From contig NC_059072.1 in NCBI RefSeq assembly GCF_020497125.1, positions 76,763,697-76,827,696 on the forward strand: 64,000 nt of DNA. Reading direction: 5' to 3'. The notes below the pieces were generated by a model. The model was not told where the DNA came from. It made no database searches and saw only the letters and a list, made by a program, of their open reading frames with translations. Positions 43,617-56,389 of this stretch are shown here, one piece after another. A program made the translations under genes and the position numbers. The stretch comes from Mauremys mutica. Lineage: Eukaryota > Chordata > Testudines > Geoemydidae. Position 1 is the stretch's first letter. Each line of letters opens with the position of its first letter.

Positions 43617-46234
43617 GTGTCGCCTGGTACCAAGAGTTTTAGAAAAACACCAAATATCGCAAGACTCGCAATAAAATCATGAGACTTGGCAACAAGTATA
43701 TGGTATCTAGGATGTTGCTCTTGCTGATTGGAAAATGTTAGTAATCTGTAATGGTCTATGTGAATTATCAATGACCTATTGTATCACAAGAAGAGTTAAA
43801 TATTCCCTGGAGACATTTCCAGTCCAGCTGGAAGACATAATTACTGGCAAACTGATGAGAATGGAGATTTCTGTCACAATTTCTGTACTAAGATGTTCAG
43901 ATAAGTTTTGAAAAGCACAGGAATATCTGGGTTCTTCCCTGTAATGAATCTTCTGAGGTCCATCCCTCACTATTTTGTCAATTCATGTCAGATGTGATGG
44001 TGGTTTTTGCAATGTGGATATCTGCATGCTAAGACCACCGGCTCAGTCCTCAGAGGACTAAGAACAGCTTTCAAAGAGTAACTTTCTGTCACTAATGACT
44101 TTGACCAGATTTGAACCACTGACCTAAAGAAAAACGTTTCAATATACCATCTGAGCAATCATGTTCCCCTGTGTCTTATGCAAGCTTAAGAAATAGGAAA
44201 GGAAAGTTCCTAAAGCAATCAACCAAAAGAAGTTTGTTTTTTCCCAATGCTGTATGGTCATTACTGTGGAATTTGACTTTTTCTGGTTGCATTATAAATA
44301 TAACATTCCCTGACAGGTAAAAATGTAGGCATAATTTTGATGTGAGATCAAGGAGTGTGCCTAAAATAAAGGTTTGGTAACAATCTATGCTATTTCTTGT
44401 GCTTTCAGAATAACAAAATTCTTTTGCCTCTGACATTCGGGGAACTATTTGTGCTTGCCCTGAATGACAATTACATCTTGAAGTGTTCTGGTACTTTACA
44501 AAAGCTCCTGCTGCAACTCAGCAAATGGAACTTTGAGGAGGAAAAAACAAGTTATTTAACAAGAGATTAGCCTCCCCCTCCCAAAAAAAAAAGTCTCAGA
44601 AGTGTATGTGTTGCATGTTTTCAATTATCTGAGAGTCTGGGTATCAACTCATTGTTCCTGGCTTTGCTCAAGAACATTTTATGATGCTTCTTTGTTTTCA
44701 GTTGATAAGATAGCGGCTTGTTCATTCTTGTGGCTTTGGGAACAATTCCACTGACTACCTCATCTGTATTAATACATTTGTCATGGAGAGAAATTGTAAA
44801 AATTAATTCACTTATTAACCAGCCTTTCATTCTTTTTCATTAATGTAATACAGATCATAGCATTTAAGAGGTGTATTACAATCAGGAGAAATATTAACAC
44901 AAAATAAAATCAGGACAGTTTTAAGCAATAATGGTATGTCAGGAAATATAAAGTTAGCCGTGCTGGGGTGATACCACCAATGCCCAGAGATACAATGGGA
45001 ATATTTCCATCTTTGAATATGGAGGATTTTTATGACTTTGTTCCCTTTTGGAAAATATTTTTATTTATATACCTATTTCTTCACTTTTATTAGACATACG
45101 AGATTCCAGAACTATTTACACTTGATATCAATCTTGCCAAAAACCATTAATACCTATAAGAAATATATACAAAATTTTGATTCTCAAAATGCTGCAGAGT
45201 TAAACTAAGTTTGGCAAATAAATGTTTCACAGCTGAGTTTAGGTGAAATCATGGCAATGTGGTTTGAGTCCATGGTGCCCAACCTTATTATACAGTATGT
45301 CCACATAAACCTAAGCACAACCTTGTGTTGGCCAAACAGATTCTACATATTTTAATAAGATTGAAGATCAGCTATATGGATTTATACTTTAAGTTCAACT
45401 TGTTTTGGGTATATTTAGGTGGGTTGTTTCTATGTACATTATTGCCTATTTACACACTTGTGTAAACTAAAATAATATAAACATGATGACAAAATGCTAA
45501 TGAATCAGCCATTAGCATATTCTGTTGAAAGGCTCTCGTGGGCTGTAGGTTGGGCACCCTTTGTTAGGGTTAATCACAGGAGTAGCTTCCCAGAGATTAT
45601 ACCAAGGCGATATTATAACCTGAGGCTTGAGTCCAGTGAACCTAAAAGATCTTCACAGCCCTTTATCAATATTGTCATTTGACAATATTGTCATCACTAT
45701 TTGAATGACAATAAAATTGGCAAGCCTTTAGTCTAATAGTCTTTAGGTGCATCATAAAATCAGAGTTGAAGTTATGGTCCATGATTATTTCGCTTATTTG
45801 AATAAGCAAATAATGTTATCATTTAGTTTATGAAAAACAGAAAGCAGAACCAAAATGGAATCTAATTAAGACTGCAGTTAAATATTTAATTGATTAAAAG
45901 CCTTGAAACAAAACAAAGAATATGCCTGCTGCAGAGAGCTGATTAAGTAACAAAGAACTTTACTGACAATCAACCTAAACTAACCTGGAGAACATTTGAG
46001 TAACACACACACACACACCTCTCTGCCTCCCTTGAGTCGTGTAAGGAACATCCATAATAAAAACAGTGAATCTTTTATTGAATATTTACTTTATGTGCAG
46101 ATTTTAAGTACCCATTCTTTGTTCTTGGTGCTTTACCTTAATTAAAGTATGCAATACAAAGAATACAATCAACAGAATACTTTTAAGCAAAATATACAAA
46201 TTTTAATTTGAATACAAAATATATGGTGTTCTTT
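43617..46234. other. Long stretch without genes
   Basis: AT-rich unique sequence with no supported exon or element. Confidence 0.45.
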
Positions 46235-46610
46235 CAAAAAAAGCATCCTGTCCCAGGACCCTATGCACCTGGGGGTTGAGAGGGCACCCCTGTTTGCCCA
46301 GAGTGGAGTTGGTACACCTCATCACACAGTAGTTAAGACTTCCAAACAAACACAATCAGGGACTCCAGACTTCTGGGTGGGGCAGAGCCAAGGAACAGTC
46401 TGTAGTCCCTCACGTCCTGGCTTCAGTCCCCTGGGCAGAGCAGTCTATAGCTAGAGTCTTTGGCAGTAATGCCCACCTGCCAGCGCTAGGTGGAAGATAG
46501 GGGAACTCAGGCCAACCCCACTCCTCCAAGTTCTCACCCAGGGCCCTGTGGAGCCAGCAACCTCCCTGTTCAGGATTCAACTATCTACATTCCCTGGGTC
46601 ACTTCCCACA
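46235..46610. repeat. GC-richer repeat-like block, left part
   Basis: Base composition rises sharply here and again after the SINE (to about 47035). Phrases such as GGGGAACTCAGGCC and CCCTGGGTCACTTCCC resemble a turtle retroelement family I remember only loosely. It could be an old retroelement split by the SINE at 46611. Confidence 0.3.
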
Positions 46611-46800
46611 GAGGGGGAGGAATAGCTCAGTGGTTTGAGCATTGACCTACTAAGCCCAGGGTTGTGACTTCAATCCTTGAGGGGGCCACTTAGGGAGCTG
46701 GGGCAAAAATCAGTACTTGGTCCTGCTAGTGAAGGCAGGGGGCTAGACTCCATGACCTTTCAAGGTCCCTTCCACTTCTAGGAGGTTAATAAAAGGTTAT
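46611..46800 (+). repeat. Turtle tRNA-derived SINE (Cry type)
   Basis: The 5' part is tRNA-like, with an A-box-like ATAGCTCAGTGGTTTGAGC (46622-46640) and a B-box-like GGTTGTGACTTCAATCC, the internal RNA polymerase III promoter. The body GGGGGCCACTTAGGG...GGGGCAAAAATC and tail GACCTTTCAAGGTCCCTTCC correspond to the cryptodire SINE, whose 3' end is shared with CR1. The end is an A/T-rich TTATTATTAT tail. Confidence 0.9.
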
Positions 46801-49435
46801 TATTATTATAACCTTAAGTCCACTTTGGGCCTGTGTCCTCTCTGGGCAGTGGTTTGGCATCTTTGTCGGTCTCCACAGCCAGTGGATTCTGTGGAGTGAT
46901 AAAATTAGAAATGGACCCTATATATTCCCAAGTGCCTGCCCTAGGCTATCCTACCCTGCATCACCCAATGGCTCTTACAACATAAACCACATAGTTGGAA
47001 CTGCTCTGGCCCTCAGCACTTGTGTAGCTCTGACACAAAAAGGCCAGATCTAATAACATTCAACTATATACAACAGAATCAAAGTGAGTGTATTTTGCCA
47101 AGAATTTCAGTTTTCTCTTTTTTGTTAAGCCACCATTGTGAAACATCTCTTTAAATATTAGTTTTCCTCTGTGGGGCTTGGATAAAACAGAACATGAACA
47201 AATGTGTCACTTTACCCATTTGTACGATGAGCTATTAGACTGCACTACTGGTCATTACAAAAGCTCTGTCCAGACAGGTGGCTGAACTCTGAACAATGTA
47301 CACAACCTTTAAGCTTTGCTTAGAACAATGTCAATCATTTTCAGGAAGCTTTGAGGTTCAACAACAAAAAGCTGATATAGAAAACATGACACTAAATTAC
47401 AGTATTAGACTAAAACTGTATAATACCCTGTAAACAGCAGCAAAAATAGTTGCCATGTACCACCATTTGTACTCAAATGAAAGAATTTGAGCAGTGGAAC
47501 CCCTGTTGGGGCAACTCCATTAAAGCATCCATTTATTAACATAAACAGCTTATTTGAAACATTTGTTTATGCAGTGTGGATGCATTAACAAGCTAATTTA
47601 GCATAATATTGAAATGTAATAAACAACTTGACCCCTTTCAAGATCAATTATTTTCACAAAATAGGTTTCCAGCTTCAGCATGTTGGCAGAATGTCAGCAT
47701 CTAAACAAAACAATTGGCACATCATGCAGATATCTGTTTCATATTTTGAAGCATTTCATCACAGCAGCATTGAACTGAATTGAATTAATATTTGTATTTC
47801 AGAAAGCTGGATATAAATATGGATGCATAAAACTTTCCCCTAAAACAGAACATAAAAACTCAGCCTTTGGAATCTGTAAAATCATATTTGGGAATAAAAG
47901 ACTAGCTATTGAATATTTGTGTCATTGAGCTCAGTTCTGACTTTTCAGATGTATACTTTATTTTGTAGAGGAGGCAAATAAGCCAGGTGCTGTAGACCCA
48001 TCAACTCTTTTTCCAAAAAAGGAACACATAATAGTTACATTGTATAGAAAAGATGGTTCCACTGATGGATCATGATCAATTAACTTTTTTCCACAGCAGG
48101 AAATGAGGAATAATATTGGTCATTATGCATTTGCTAACTGACTTCAGTCTATTTATGAGTTATACACCATCCAATCCATAGACTTGCATTCTTAGTTTTG
48201 CCGTTCTTTTACAATTTTTTTTGTCAAATCCACAGGAATATAGGTGCTAATATGACACTTTGTAACAAAAGGAAATTAATCATTTCACAATCTAATATAA
48301 ACAGAAATGTTTCCATTTTTTGGGGGTTCGTGGGGTTCTATGGTATTTTATAGATTCTCTATCAGTATTGGAAGGTCAAGTGCAGCAGCTTTGTGCTTGT
48401 GCATGAGAACTAGAAAGAGAAACTGACTATAAAGAGAGAAGGGAATTGACCAGTTTAATGTAATTGTCCAAACTGAGTAAAGTGTACAAAGCAAATGTCA
48501 CAGTGGAGCTGTGGGCAAATGTAGTTACATTATATATGAATAATTTGGCAAATTAGAAACAGGGGCTGTTACACTGTGTCCATGTTCTAAGAACCATGAT
48601 GCTATTGATTCCTTTGCTTCTCCTTCTGCCTTGTAGTTCTATCATTTAATTTCTGGCCCAAAAGAAATTAATTCAGTGACATAAATTTCAGCAACAAGTC
48701 CTGCAATCTCTGATGTAAAGTGTTCATGAATAATTACACAAATCTTTATGAATAACTAAATACAGAAGTGGTGGAGTAACATTTATGGAGCGTATGTGAT
48801 GACACCTTTCTCCAAAGAATAAACAAAAAACCCTGGCCACAGACATTGATAGAGGTGATTGAATTATATTTACAAAATACATTATCCAATGAGCTGAGAG
48901 ATTTTTCTCTTTGTGAAACATTGTCAAATTGATACTGATCTGTGCAAATATCTTTATTTTGGGTAAATATTCAGTGAATGACGTATGCAAACTGATTTCA
49001 CTGTAATTAGTCATTATTAATTATTTAGTGTTTGTGATTGGTGATTTGAGTCATGAGGTATTGTTTTTTCTTAACTCTCATTAGATCCCTTAAACATTTT
49101 ACACAATAGAATAATAGATTATAGTAATGAATAGTGATAAATATGCTTGTCTGTGTAGAGATACCTTGCTTGCCAAGGATCTGGGTATTCATTCTCCAAA
49201 CCTTCATAAATGGGATGCAAACCAAACAGCTGTTTAGCCTTCATGACAATCCATAGGCTTAAATTTATGTTAATGAATAATTCACAAACAACTATGAACA
49301 ATGAACAAACTATTCTAAAAAACTCATGTCTCCATGAACAATTCACAACGGCTAAGTTTGTCAAATAAACTGCTCCTAAAAATTGTTGTCTTGTCTCTAA
49401 CAAACAGTATATGTGGCAAAAGGTAAACTGAATTT
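46801..49435. other. No gene; AT-rich, repeat-poor block
   Basis: After the GC-richer flank of the SINE (to about 47035), roughly 2.4 kb are free of recognisable repeats. No exon is seen. The span 47560-47830 is rich in TAAT-type homeodomain-like words. Confidence 0.4.
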
Positions 49436-49440
49436 TTAAC

Positions 49441-49714
49441 AAGAACAGGAGTACTTGTGGCACCCTAAAGACTAACACATTTATTTGAGCATAAGCTTTC
49501 ATGGGCTAAAACCCACTTCATTGGATGCATGCAGTGGAAAATACAGTAGGAAGATATATATATACACAGAGAACATGAAACAATGGGTGTTACCATACAC
49601 TCTATAAAAAGAGTGATCAGTTAAGGTGAGCTATTACCAGCAGGAAAGAAAAATTTTTTGTAGTGGTAATCAAAATGGCCCATTTCCAGCAGTTGACAAG
49701 TAGATGTGAGTATC
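49441..49714. repeat. Dispersed turtle/crocodilian repeat, possibly Penelope-like end
   Basis: AGAACAGGAGTACTTGTGGC, AGACTAACACATTTATTTGAGC, ATAAGCTTTCATGGGC and TTCATTGGATGCATGCAGTGG occur in the order characteristic of this family. TGGGCTAAAACCCA forms a small hairpin. The 43530 insertion shares GTGGCACC...AGACTAACA. Its class is not certain. Confidence 0.75.
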
Positions 49715-50164
49715 CTAAGATATTATTAGAAATACAATTAAAGAATATGTTTTTCTTGGAAGGTTTCCCTTAACATTTTACTAGGATTTTATTTATCTTG
49801 TGTGTGGTTAGTAGGTTGGAATGGGGACATAATTAAATATAATCAGACCAAGGTAATTACAAACCTTAAAGTGTGGTTCTACCCTGTAAAGTGACTTTAT
49901 GAAAAAGACAAGATGGGATTCCATGTTTGTCTCCCAATGATTTACACACCACATCTGCTCCATCTAAATGTAAAATCTGTTAGTTTTTTTTCCTAATTGC
50001 CAGCCTTTCAAACTCATTCTGGATTCTGAAAGCAAAGCTGGGTTTTCTCTGACCCATACATCTCCAACAAAGATGCTACAATTTGAATGTAGTTAGTGAT
50101 ACAGTCGATGATGTATTGGTTCTGTGGTACAATAAAAGATAAAATTAGTAACAATTTACTTTAG
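49715..50164. other. No gene recognised
   Basis: AT-rich unique sequence. Confidence 0.45.
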
Positions 50165-50330
50165 TAGACAGGCAGTGTTTCCTAATGAATAAGTGCTAGA
50201 CTGGGACTCAGAAGGCCTGGATTTCATGCTCAGATCTTCTATATAACACTGAGCTAGTCATTTCACCTCGTTGTGCCTCAGTTTCCCCATATATAAAATA
50301 GGAAAGCTTGCCAGTTATGTGAACCATAAG
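50165..50330 (+). repeat. MIR SINE relic
   Basis: Sense-strand order: AATAAGTGCTAGACTGGGACTCAG, GGCCTGGATTTCATGCTCAG, then CATTTCACCTCGTTGTGCC and TCAGTTTCCCCATATATAAAAT. This is a clear MIR from its tRNA-like part to the core. Confidence 0.85.
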
Positions 50331-50974
50331 TGGAGCAAAGATTGCATAACAAATGGAAATATGCTAGTTATATGCATCTGTATCACTCCAATATTAATAT
50401 CTCCAGAAAACAAAAAGAATAAATTAAAGCTGAATATTTTTTCTTCTAAATTACAGTCCAAGTCTGACTGAGAAGGAAGAATCACCCAAATAGCTAATCA
50501 TCTAGACATGAAGTCAATTAATGGAAATAACACAATTTGAGGGCCGCTAATGTGTGCAGACATGAACAATTATCTCCTGTTTTCAAAGGCCCTGATGTGG
50601 AAGTTGCTAGGACAGACCACAGTCATTGTGATTTTGAACTCTATAGAAAAATGTTGATGATATCATGAGGAACTCTAAAATCCTCTAATTAGAAATTATT
50701 TAAAAACAGACAGAATAGTGTGCTGATGAGGAGTGAGAAGATAAAACAAAAGACGGAGTCACAGATGGCAATATTGATTATATTACAAATAGCAACAGAG
50801 TGAGGTCACATTCTAAGCTATTCTTTACGCCCAGATTCTTTGTCACTAGGCTAAAAGACATTGCTCACATTTTAAGCAACTCACCAAAAGAAGTAAAAAG
50901 CAGACATTACTTCACTATCATTCCTAGTTTCCTCTGTGTTTGGGGATTAATTGAATGTTCCTGCTATGGCATCA
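50331..50974. other. No gene recognised
   Basis: Unique sequence with no supported feature. Confidence 0.4.
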
Positions 50975-51150
50975 GCCAGGGCCATCCCTGGGGGGGGGTC
51001 TAGGGCCCGGAGCAGAAGTGACAAATCTGTCACTTCCAGGACCGACCCATCACTTCTGGGACTGACTGTGCTGCTCAATCGCACCGGTTCGCTGGGCCCC
51101 CCAAAGAGTGGGGCCTGTAGCGGTAACCCCGATTCGCCATACACAAGGAA
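50975..51150. repeat. GC-rich dispersed repeat fragment
   Basis: It starts CAGGGCCATCCCTGGG and contains GGGCCCCCCAAAGAGTGGGGCC, an abrupt GC-rich island in AT-rich DNA. It looks like one end of a DNA-transposon-type repeat, but I cannot define the other end or a target duplication. Confidence 0.4.
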
Positions 51151-51275
51151 TGGCTATGGTACCAGCAGATAATGAGGACAGACACAGAGATGGGAAGATG
51201 AGCACAGAGGTAGTGTATGTGATCTCAGTGATACTGATAGTGTTCTTGACAGATAAATTGGATCAACACGTGGTG

Positions 51276-51425
51276 CTTGAGGTCATATCTTTTATTGGAC
51301 CGAGTTCTGCTGGTGAGAGAGAAAACTTGTGTCTCTCACCAACAGAAGTTGGTCGAATAAAAGATATTACCTCACCCACCTGTCTCTCTAATATCCTGGG
51401 ACGCTTCAACTACATTGCATGGATC
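51276..51425. repeat. Dispersed sauropsid repeat with internal foldback
   Basis: TATCTTTTATTGGACCGAGT...GGTGAGAGAG and CTCTCACCAACAGAAGTTGG...AATAAAAGATATTACC are two halves of a long hairpin. Then comes CTCACCCACCTGTCTCTCTA, as in a common turtle and crocodilian repeat. Confidence 0.65.
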
Positions 51426-52734
51426 AACACATGACCCATATTTTTCAGATGAAAGCAGTCAAGCAGATATTGACATTAAAAACTCTCATCAGCATGTGGC
51501 TATTTATTAAAAATGTTGAATTTTGATATGACAAATGCTTTATTATATTTAATCAATATGGATTCATTACAAAGCTCCAGATTTCTAAGTGAGATGCATT
51601 GATTTTAATTGACAGTGACTATCCATGAATACTTACTGAAGGATAGATCAGGCATTTAAGGTCCAGCCCTCCATTGCAGACAGTGTGGAGCTGCAATTCC
51701 CTTTGGGGCAGGGGTAGGACTCAGGAAAAGATTGTACCTCAGGGATGTGAATTCCTTCTCAAAATCCCTGGCTCACATGGGGTTTGAACTAGCTGCTGCA
51801 TCCTTAGGGTGCCTTGGAGTGCATAGAGGGTGCATTAAGAACATGAGCATAGGGATGTGGCTAGCCCTTATGCAAGCTGTGAAAGAAGAAGGGGTGGCTC
51901 TTTGGAAGTGTGTCTGCCTCTGTCACAATTCCGGCACAAATTCTGGTCCTCAGAGAATAGGATTCTTTGAAATTTCAGTGCTGAGCCAGCTCATAAACTC
52001 AGAGCAGTCAGGCAGAGTGCAGAATCAATATAACATGCATGAGTACACGCATCTGTGACTAAAACAAACCTAGTGGCCTGGAATTGTTTTGGGTGGATTT
52101 CCCAGCCTACCAGCTGAGATGGTATCACAGTAGCATTTCATTGTTGGAGGGTTGAGAATTTTCCAATATACGGAGGAACTTTAACAATAAATAAATAAAT
52201 TAATTAATTATTGAATTAAAATTTTTTTGAAGGGGAGAGGACCTTAATTTGGAGCCTGGCAACTCTGATCAATTTCCTTTTAAACAGCCTTTCCTGACTT
52301 CCGCAGCAGCTTGCTGCTTTGCTGTACCAGCTTTCTGTTTACTTTCACTTTGTTTTTACCACTCTGCTGAATTCCTATAAATTTTAAATACTTCTTTTGG
52401 GGATTACACTTAAACCCTGCTTGTCAGTGTTATGTTATTAAAGGCTTTATTGCAAACAAAAAGAATCAGTGGGAAGACTTTACTGACTTACTTATAAAAT
52501 GAGGAGCTACAGAGAATACAACCAAATCCTCACCACAAGCATCCTCATGCTACAGTATTCCTCCCACAGTTAGGCAAACTGCACAATCAAGGCCGTTCTC
52601 ACTTGTGTCTTAACATGAAAAACCTACAGCACTTTGCAATGTAAAAATGTAACTCCTTCCTTACTAGTCTCATGTATATAGATTTGGACTTCTAATGTTC
52701 ATGTCAGCTCATGGGAAGTTGTATCTTCAGGGTG
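51426..52734. other. No gene recognised
   Basis: Unique sequence. A 108-codon frame at 51732-52058 has no recognisable domain; a short (AAT)n-like and TTAA-rich patch lies near 52185-52215. Confidence 0.45.
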
Positions 52735-52739
52735 CCTGG

Positions 52740-52929
52740 TGCAATAGAATGCTAAATTGTACCATACTGTTAAGCTACATGGTGGCACTGTGCGTAAAAT
52801 GCTTTATTTAAGCAAACTCCAGTCATATCTGGCAGAGCATTAAAGGAACTTATGATGAACATATCTGGTGTGTATGTCACTTAGAAGGAAGCTCTGTAGC
52901 CAGTCCATATCTGGTACAGGAACATGAAA
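52740..52929 (+). repeat. 5' LTR of decayed Gypsy element
   Basis: It begins TGCAATAGAATGCTAAATTG and ends GGAACATGAAA. Its right half has GCAGAGCATTAAAGGAACTT and TCTGGTGTGTATG. It is longer than the 3' copy, which has an internal deletion. Confidence 0.7.
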
Positions 52930-52985
52930 TAGTGTCAGAAATAAAATAAGAACAGAAACAGAAGGAAAACAGCAACAAAGGTTTC

Positions 52986-53176
52986 ACATAGAATCATATA
53001 TTATCAGGTTTGGAAGGGACCTCAGGAGGTCATCTAGTTTATCCCTCTGCTCAAAGTAGGACTAATCCCCAGATGGATTTTGGCCCCAGATTCCTAAATG
53101 GCCCCCTCAAAGATTGAGTTTACAACCGTGGTGTTAGGGAGACAATGCTCAAACCACTGAGCTGTCCCTCCCCCTC
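52986..53176 (-). repeat. Turtle tRNA-derived SINE (Cry type), nested
   Basis: In reverse orientation. The CR1-like tail comes first on this strand (ATAGAATCAT, AGGGACCTCAGGAGGTCATC). The tRNA-like head with AAACCACTGAGCTGTCCCTC follows, ending in CCCCCTCC. The flanks agcaacaaaggtt (52971-52983) and agcaacaaaggtt (53186-53198) repeat the target, typical of a SINE insertion. It splits the leader of the Gypsy element. Confidence 0.9.
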
Positions 53177-53209
53177 CAGGAGCAAAGCAACAAAGGTTGC
53201 AGGATCTCA

Positions 53210-54030
53210 TCAACATAGTGTCCTAGAGAACAGCTTTGACAAACCTTCACAATGGACAGACTGGAAGCAGCATTTTGCAAGATTTCACATTGCAAACAAA
53301 CTCCACAAAGAAACTAGACATATACAGGTATCTTCTTTTATTATATGCTATGGGAAAGTAGGCAGAGCATGTCTTTAAATCCTTTGACTTTACTGAAGAT
53401 GACTGTGAAAGGTTTCTGGCTATGCATGATCATACTTTATACTCCAGAAAAATATGGTTTATCAAAGAGCATGTTTTCAGCAGAGAATTCAAGAACCAGG
53501 GGAAATGATGAATGTTTTTTAAGAGCTCTGCATACGAAAGACAGTAATTTTGGAAATGCAAAACATGAAAATGTCAGATATAGGCTGGTTATTGGATTTG
53601 CAGATAAAAACCTTTTGCAGCAGCTCCAATTAAAACAGACCTAACCCTACACACAGCTATTCAAATAGCAAAGCAACCTGAATTGGTGATACAGCAAAAC
53701 CAAGAGCAACTGGACAAACTTGAAAAACAAGAAACTAGCTTGGAATCAGTAAAGAGCTTCAACATGATTGCTGATAATCATTATGATACAAGTCCTGAGG
53801 CGCAGAGAGAGAACTTCCAGGCTAAGAGGAACAAATTCCAGAATATATGCACAAGGTATGGAAAAAGTCATGTCCCAAGAGATGATATATTTCTAGTCAG
53901 TGGTGCACAGTGTAACAAATGCATGGTACATGGACATTTTGCAGCTGTTTGCCTCACCAAAGTAGTCAGGGAATTGACTCGTATTGTAGATAATCATAAG
54001 CCATTGTTTCTGGGATCTATCACTTGCAGG
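53210..54030 (+). pseudogene. Gypsy gag remnant with zinc knuckle
   Basis: In several frames I read WTDWKQHFARFHIANKLHKE, then RYRLVIGFADKNLLQQLQL, then a CCHC zinc knuckle CNKCMVHGHFAAVC near 53910-53955. Frameshifts separate these pieces. The protein would have formed the particle and bound the RNA genome. The order and motifs match the gag fragment at 18120. Confidence 0.8.
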
Positions 54031-54347
54031 TGACACAGAGCCTCCCTGAAGAGTGAAATTGAATATTCATGGCAAGACTATTGACTTTAAAGCTAAACCT
54101 ACAATTACCTTCAACCCCTCCCAGAGCTGACATCATCTGACAGAGCTTTGACTAGCCCCAGAGGTATTCTGAACTGCATGGGCCAGTTCATCAGAGAAAC
54201 AGCTTAGAAAGACTAAACTTATGCATTCAGAGTGTATGTGATCAAAGGACCCCAGACCAACAATCTTCTCAGCTGCAGTGTGGCAGCCATGGTGGACCTT
54301 GTGAGAAAGGTGGAAGATTCAGTGGAATATTTGGTGATATTGGACTT

Positions 54348-55215
54348 TTGAAAGGAGATCCAGTACAAATATCCTTAAGAAACAATGCTGAATCAAAAAC
54401 TGTACATGCATCTCACAGAATTCCTACCTCATTGCTTCATAATGAGGAAACTGAGTTAAAGAGAATGAAGCAGATTTGCATAATTGAGAAAATCTGTGAG
54501 CCAACAGCAATGTGTGCCCCAGTGGTATCAGCTATAAATAATAATGGGGAAATACATATCTGCGTGAATCTTAAAACACTTAATGAAGTTGTTCTGAGAG
54601 AAAAATATATCCTCCCAACACTGGATGACTTCCTCCCCAAAGTGCAAAGAGCTAGTATTACTCACACTAGATGGCTTGAGCAGATTCTGGCAAATTCCTT
54701 TAGTCAAAGAAGGTGCTAAAGTGACTTCATTTATTACATCTTTTGGAAGAGTTTACTTTTGAAGTTCATCTTTTGGGATTACCAGTGCACATGAAATTTT
54801 CTAAAGAAAGATGGCAGAACTGCTCAGGAACACAAATGGAACTGTAGTTTTTATGGACAATATTCTGATATACAGGTCTTCACAAAAACCCTCAAAATCC
54901 TAAGCCCATCATTGAGTCTGGACTGAAGCTAAAACAAGGAAAAATATGTTTTCTTTCTACCCCAAATCTAGTTTTTGGGACAGAAAATAAAAAAAGATGG
55001 AATAAGTCCTAGCCCTGAGAAAGAAAAAGCAATTGGAGAATTGAATGCACCAACTAATGTACCAAAACTGAAATGTATACTGGAGGTGGTAAAATACCTT
55101 GCTCGATACCTACAAGGTAAAATACCTTGCTCAATACCTTGCTCGATATCTACTGAGACAAAAACCCTGAAAGAACTCTTGAAGTTCAACACTTCTTGTC
55201 TCTGGGGGTGATATC
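54348..55215 (+). pseudogene. Gypsy reverse transcriptase remnant
   Basis: The first part (54348-54719) has VVSAINNNGEIHICVNLKTL and LREKYILPTLDDFL, the conserved start of the palm. After a frameshift, near 54850, comes VVFMDNILIY, where the usual second Asp of the catalytic pair is Asn. The connection segment KAIGELNAPTNVPKLK...VKYLARYL is at about 55020-55110. A small local duplication follows (AATACCTTGCTCGATACC repeated). Multiple stops and the altered catalytic site show it is dead. Confidence 0.85.
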
Positions 55216-55288
55216 AGTAAATTGCTTTAAAAAAGATAAAGAAATTATTGCAACTCCAGCTCCAGTTTTCAAGTACTCTGCCCTAAGT

Positions 55289-55599
55289 CAGTGGTGGGCA
55301 ACCTGCGACCCATGGGCCGCACGTGGCCCCTCAGGGTAATCTGATTGTGGGCCGCATGACGTTTTGCTGATGTTGACTGTCCGCAGGCCCGGCCCCCCGT
55401 TCCCGGCTAATGGGAGCTGTGAGAAGTGGTATGCCGCAGGGACATGATGGTTGCCACTTCCCACAGCTCCCATTGGCTGAGAATGGCAAACTGTGGCCAG
55501 TGGGAACTGCCAGGGGCCGTGCCTGTGGATGGTCAACATCAGCAAAATGTCTCACGGCCTGCAATCAGATTACCCTGATGGGCAAGTTGCCCATCACTG
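55289..55599. mobile_element. hAT-type foldback MITE, nested
   Basis: The ends are CAGTGGTGGGCAACCTGCG and AAGTTGCCCATCACTG, inverted with few mismatches. The flanks ccctaagt (55281-55288) and acctaggt (55600-55607) agree at 6 of 8. The palindromic core has GGCTAATGGGAGCTGTGAGAAG and its partner. It splits the Gypsy pol between reverse transcriptase and RNase H. Confidence 0.85.
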
Positions 55600-55790
55600 A
55601 CCTAGGTGGTGTATTGTTGCAACAACATGGCCCGGAGAGGAAGCCAGTTGCTCTTGCACACTCAGAGAAATAGAAAAGTAATATGTTTAGATTGAAAAGG
55701 AGTGCCTGGAAAACACATGGGCATGTGAGACCCTTTACAGATATCTATGTGGATTGAATTTGTTTACACTGATAACTGGCCATAAACTAC
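55600..55790 (+). pseudogene. Gypsy RNase H remnant
   Basis: GVLLQQHGPERKPVALAHS matches the RNase H start of Gypsy polymerases. Shifted frames then read KECLENTWACETLYRYLCGL-like sequence. Broken by stops. Confidence 0.65.
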
Positions 55791-56389
55791 TGGTAACCCT
55801 CTTGAGAAGAAAAGATCTTCATCAAGCACTGCTCAGATGCCAATGTCTATAGATAAAGTTAATGTAATTTAATCCAATAGTTAAATATCTTCTTTGCTAG
55901 AATCAGGTAGTAGCAGACACTATCTTGGAGCTCAGCAAAACATTCAACTACCTGTGAGCTTGAAGATGATGTAAAGACATATATGGATGTTGCGCACACA
56001 TACAGACCAGTGTCAGAAAAGAGACTACACAAGCTACAAAAAGAAACCTTACTAGAAACAAAACTTCAGGAATTTCTAATTCACATAAGGGCAAGCCAGC
56101 CCAAGTATCTAAAGGATATTAAGGAAATGGCAAAAGACTACTTTATGGCACAAAGATAATTAAGCGAATAAAATGGACTCATGATTTAAGGCAATTGTAT
56201 CTTAATTCCAAATGAAATGAGAGGAAAAATCTTAAACCTCATCCACAAAGAACATCAAGAATTAACTAAATGCCACGAATGGGCCAACTGGTCAATGTGG
56301 TCACCAGGCATCATCAAGTACATAAAGAACAAAGTATTTGCATGTGAACTAACAGACCAACACAATACAAAGAACCTTTAATGATGACA

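Noticed and set aside
46622..46680. Possible tRNA gene (A and B box)
   Set aside because: The boxes belong to a SINE head; it lacks a proper acceptor stem and cloverleaf and continues into SINE body.
51732..52058. 108-codon frame
   Set aside because: No recognisable motif; composition resembles flanking non-coding DNA.
53145..53230. Start of a frame reading into gag
   Set aside because: The N-terminal residues come from the reversed SINE; only the later residues are gag.
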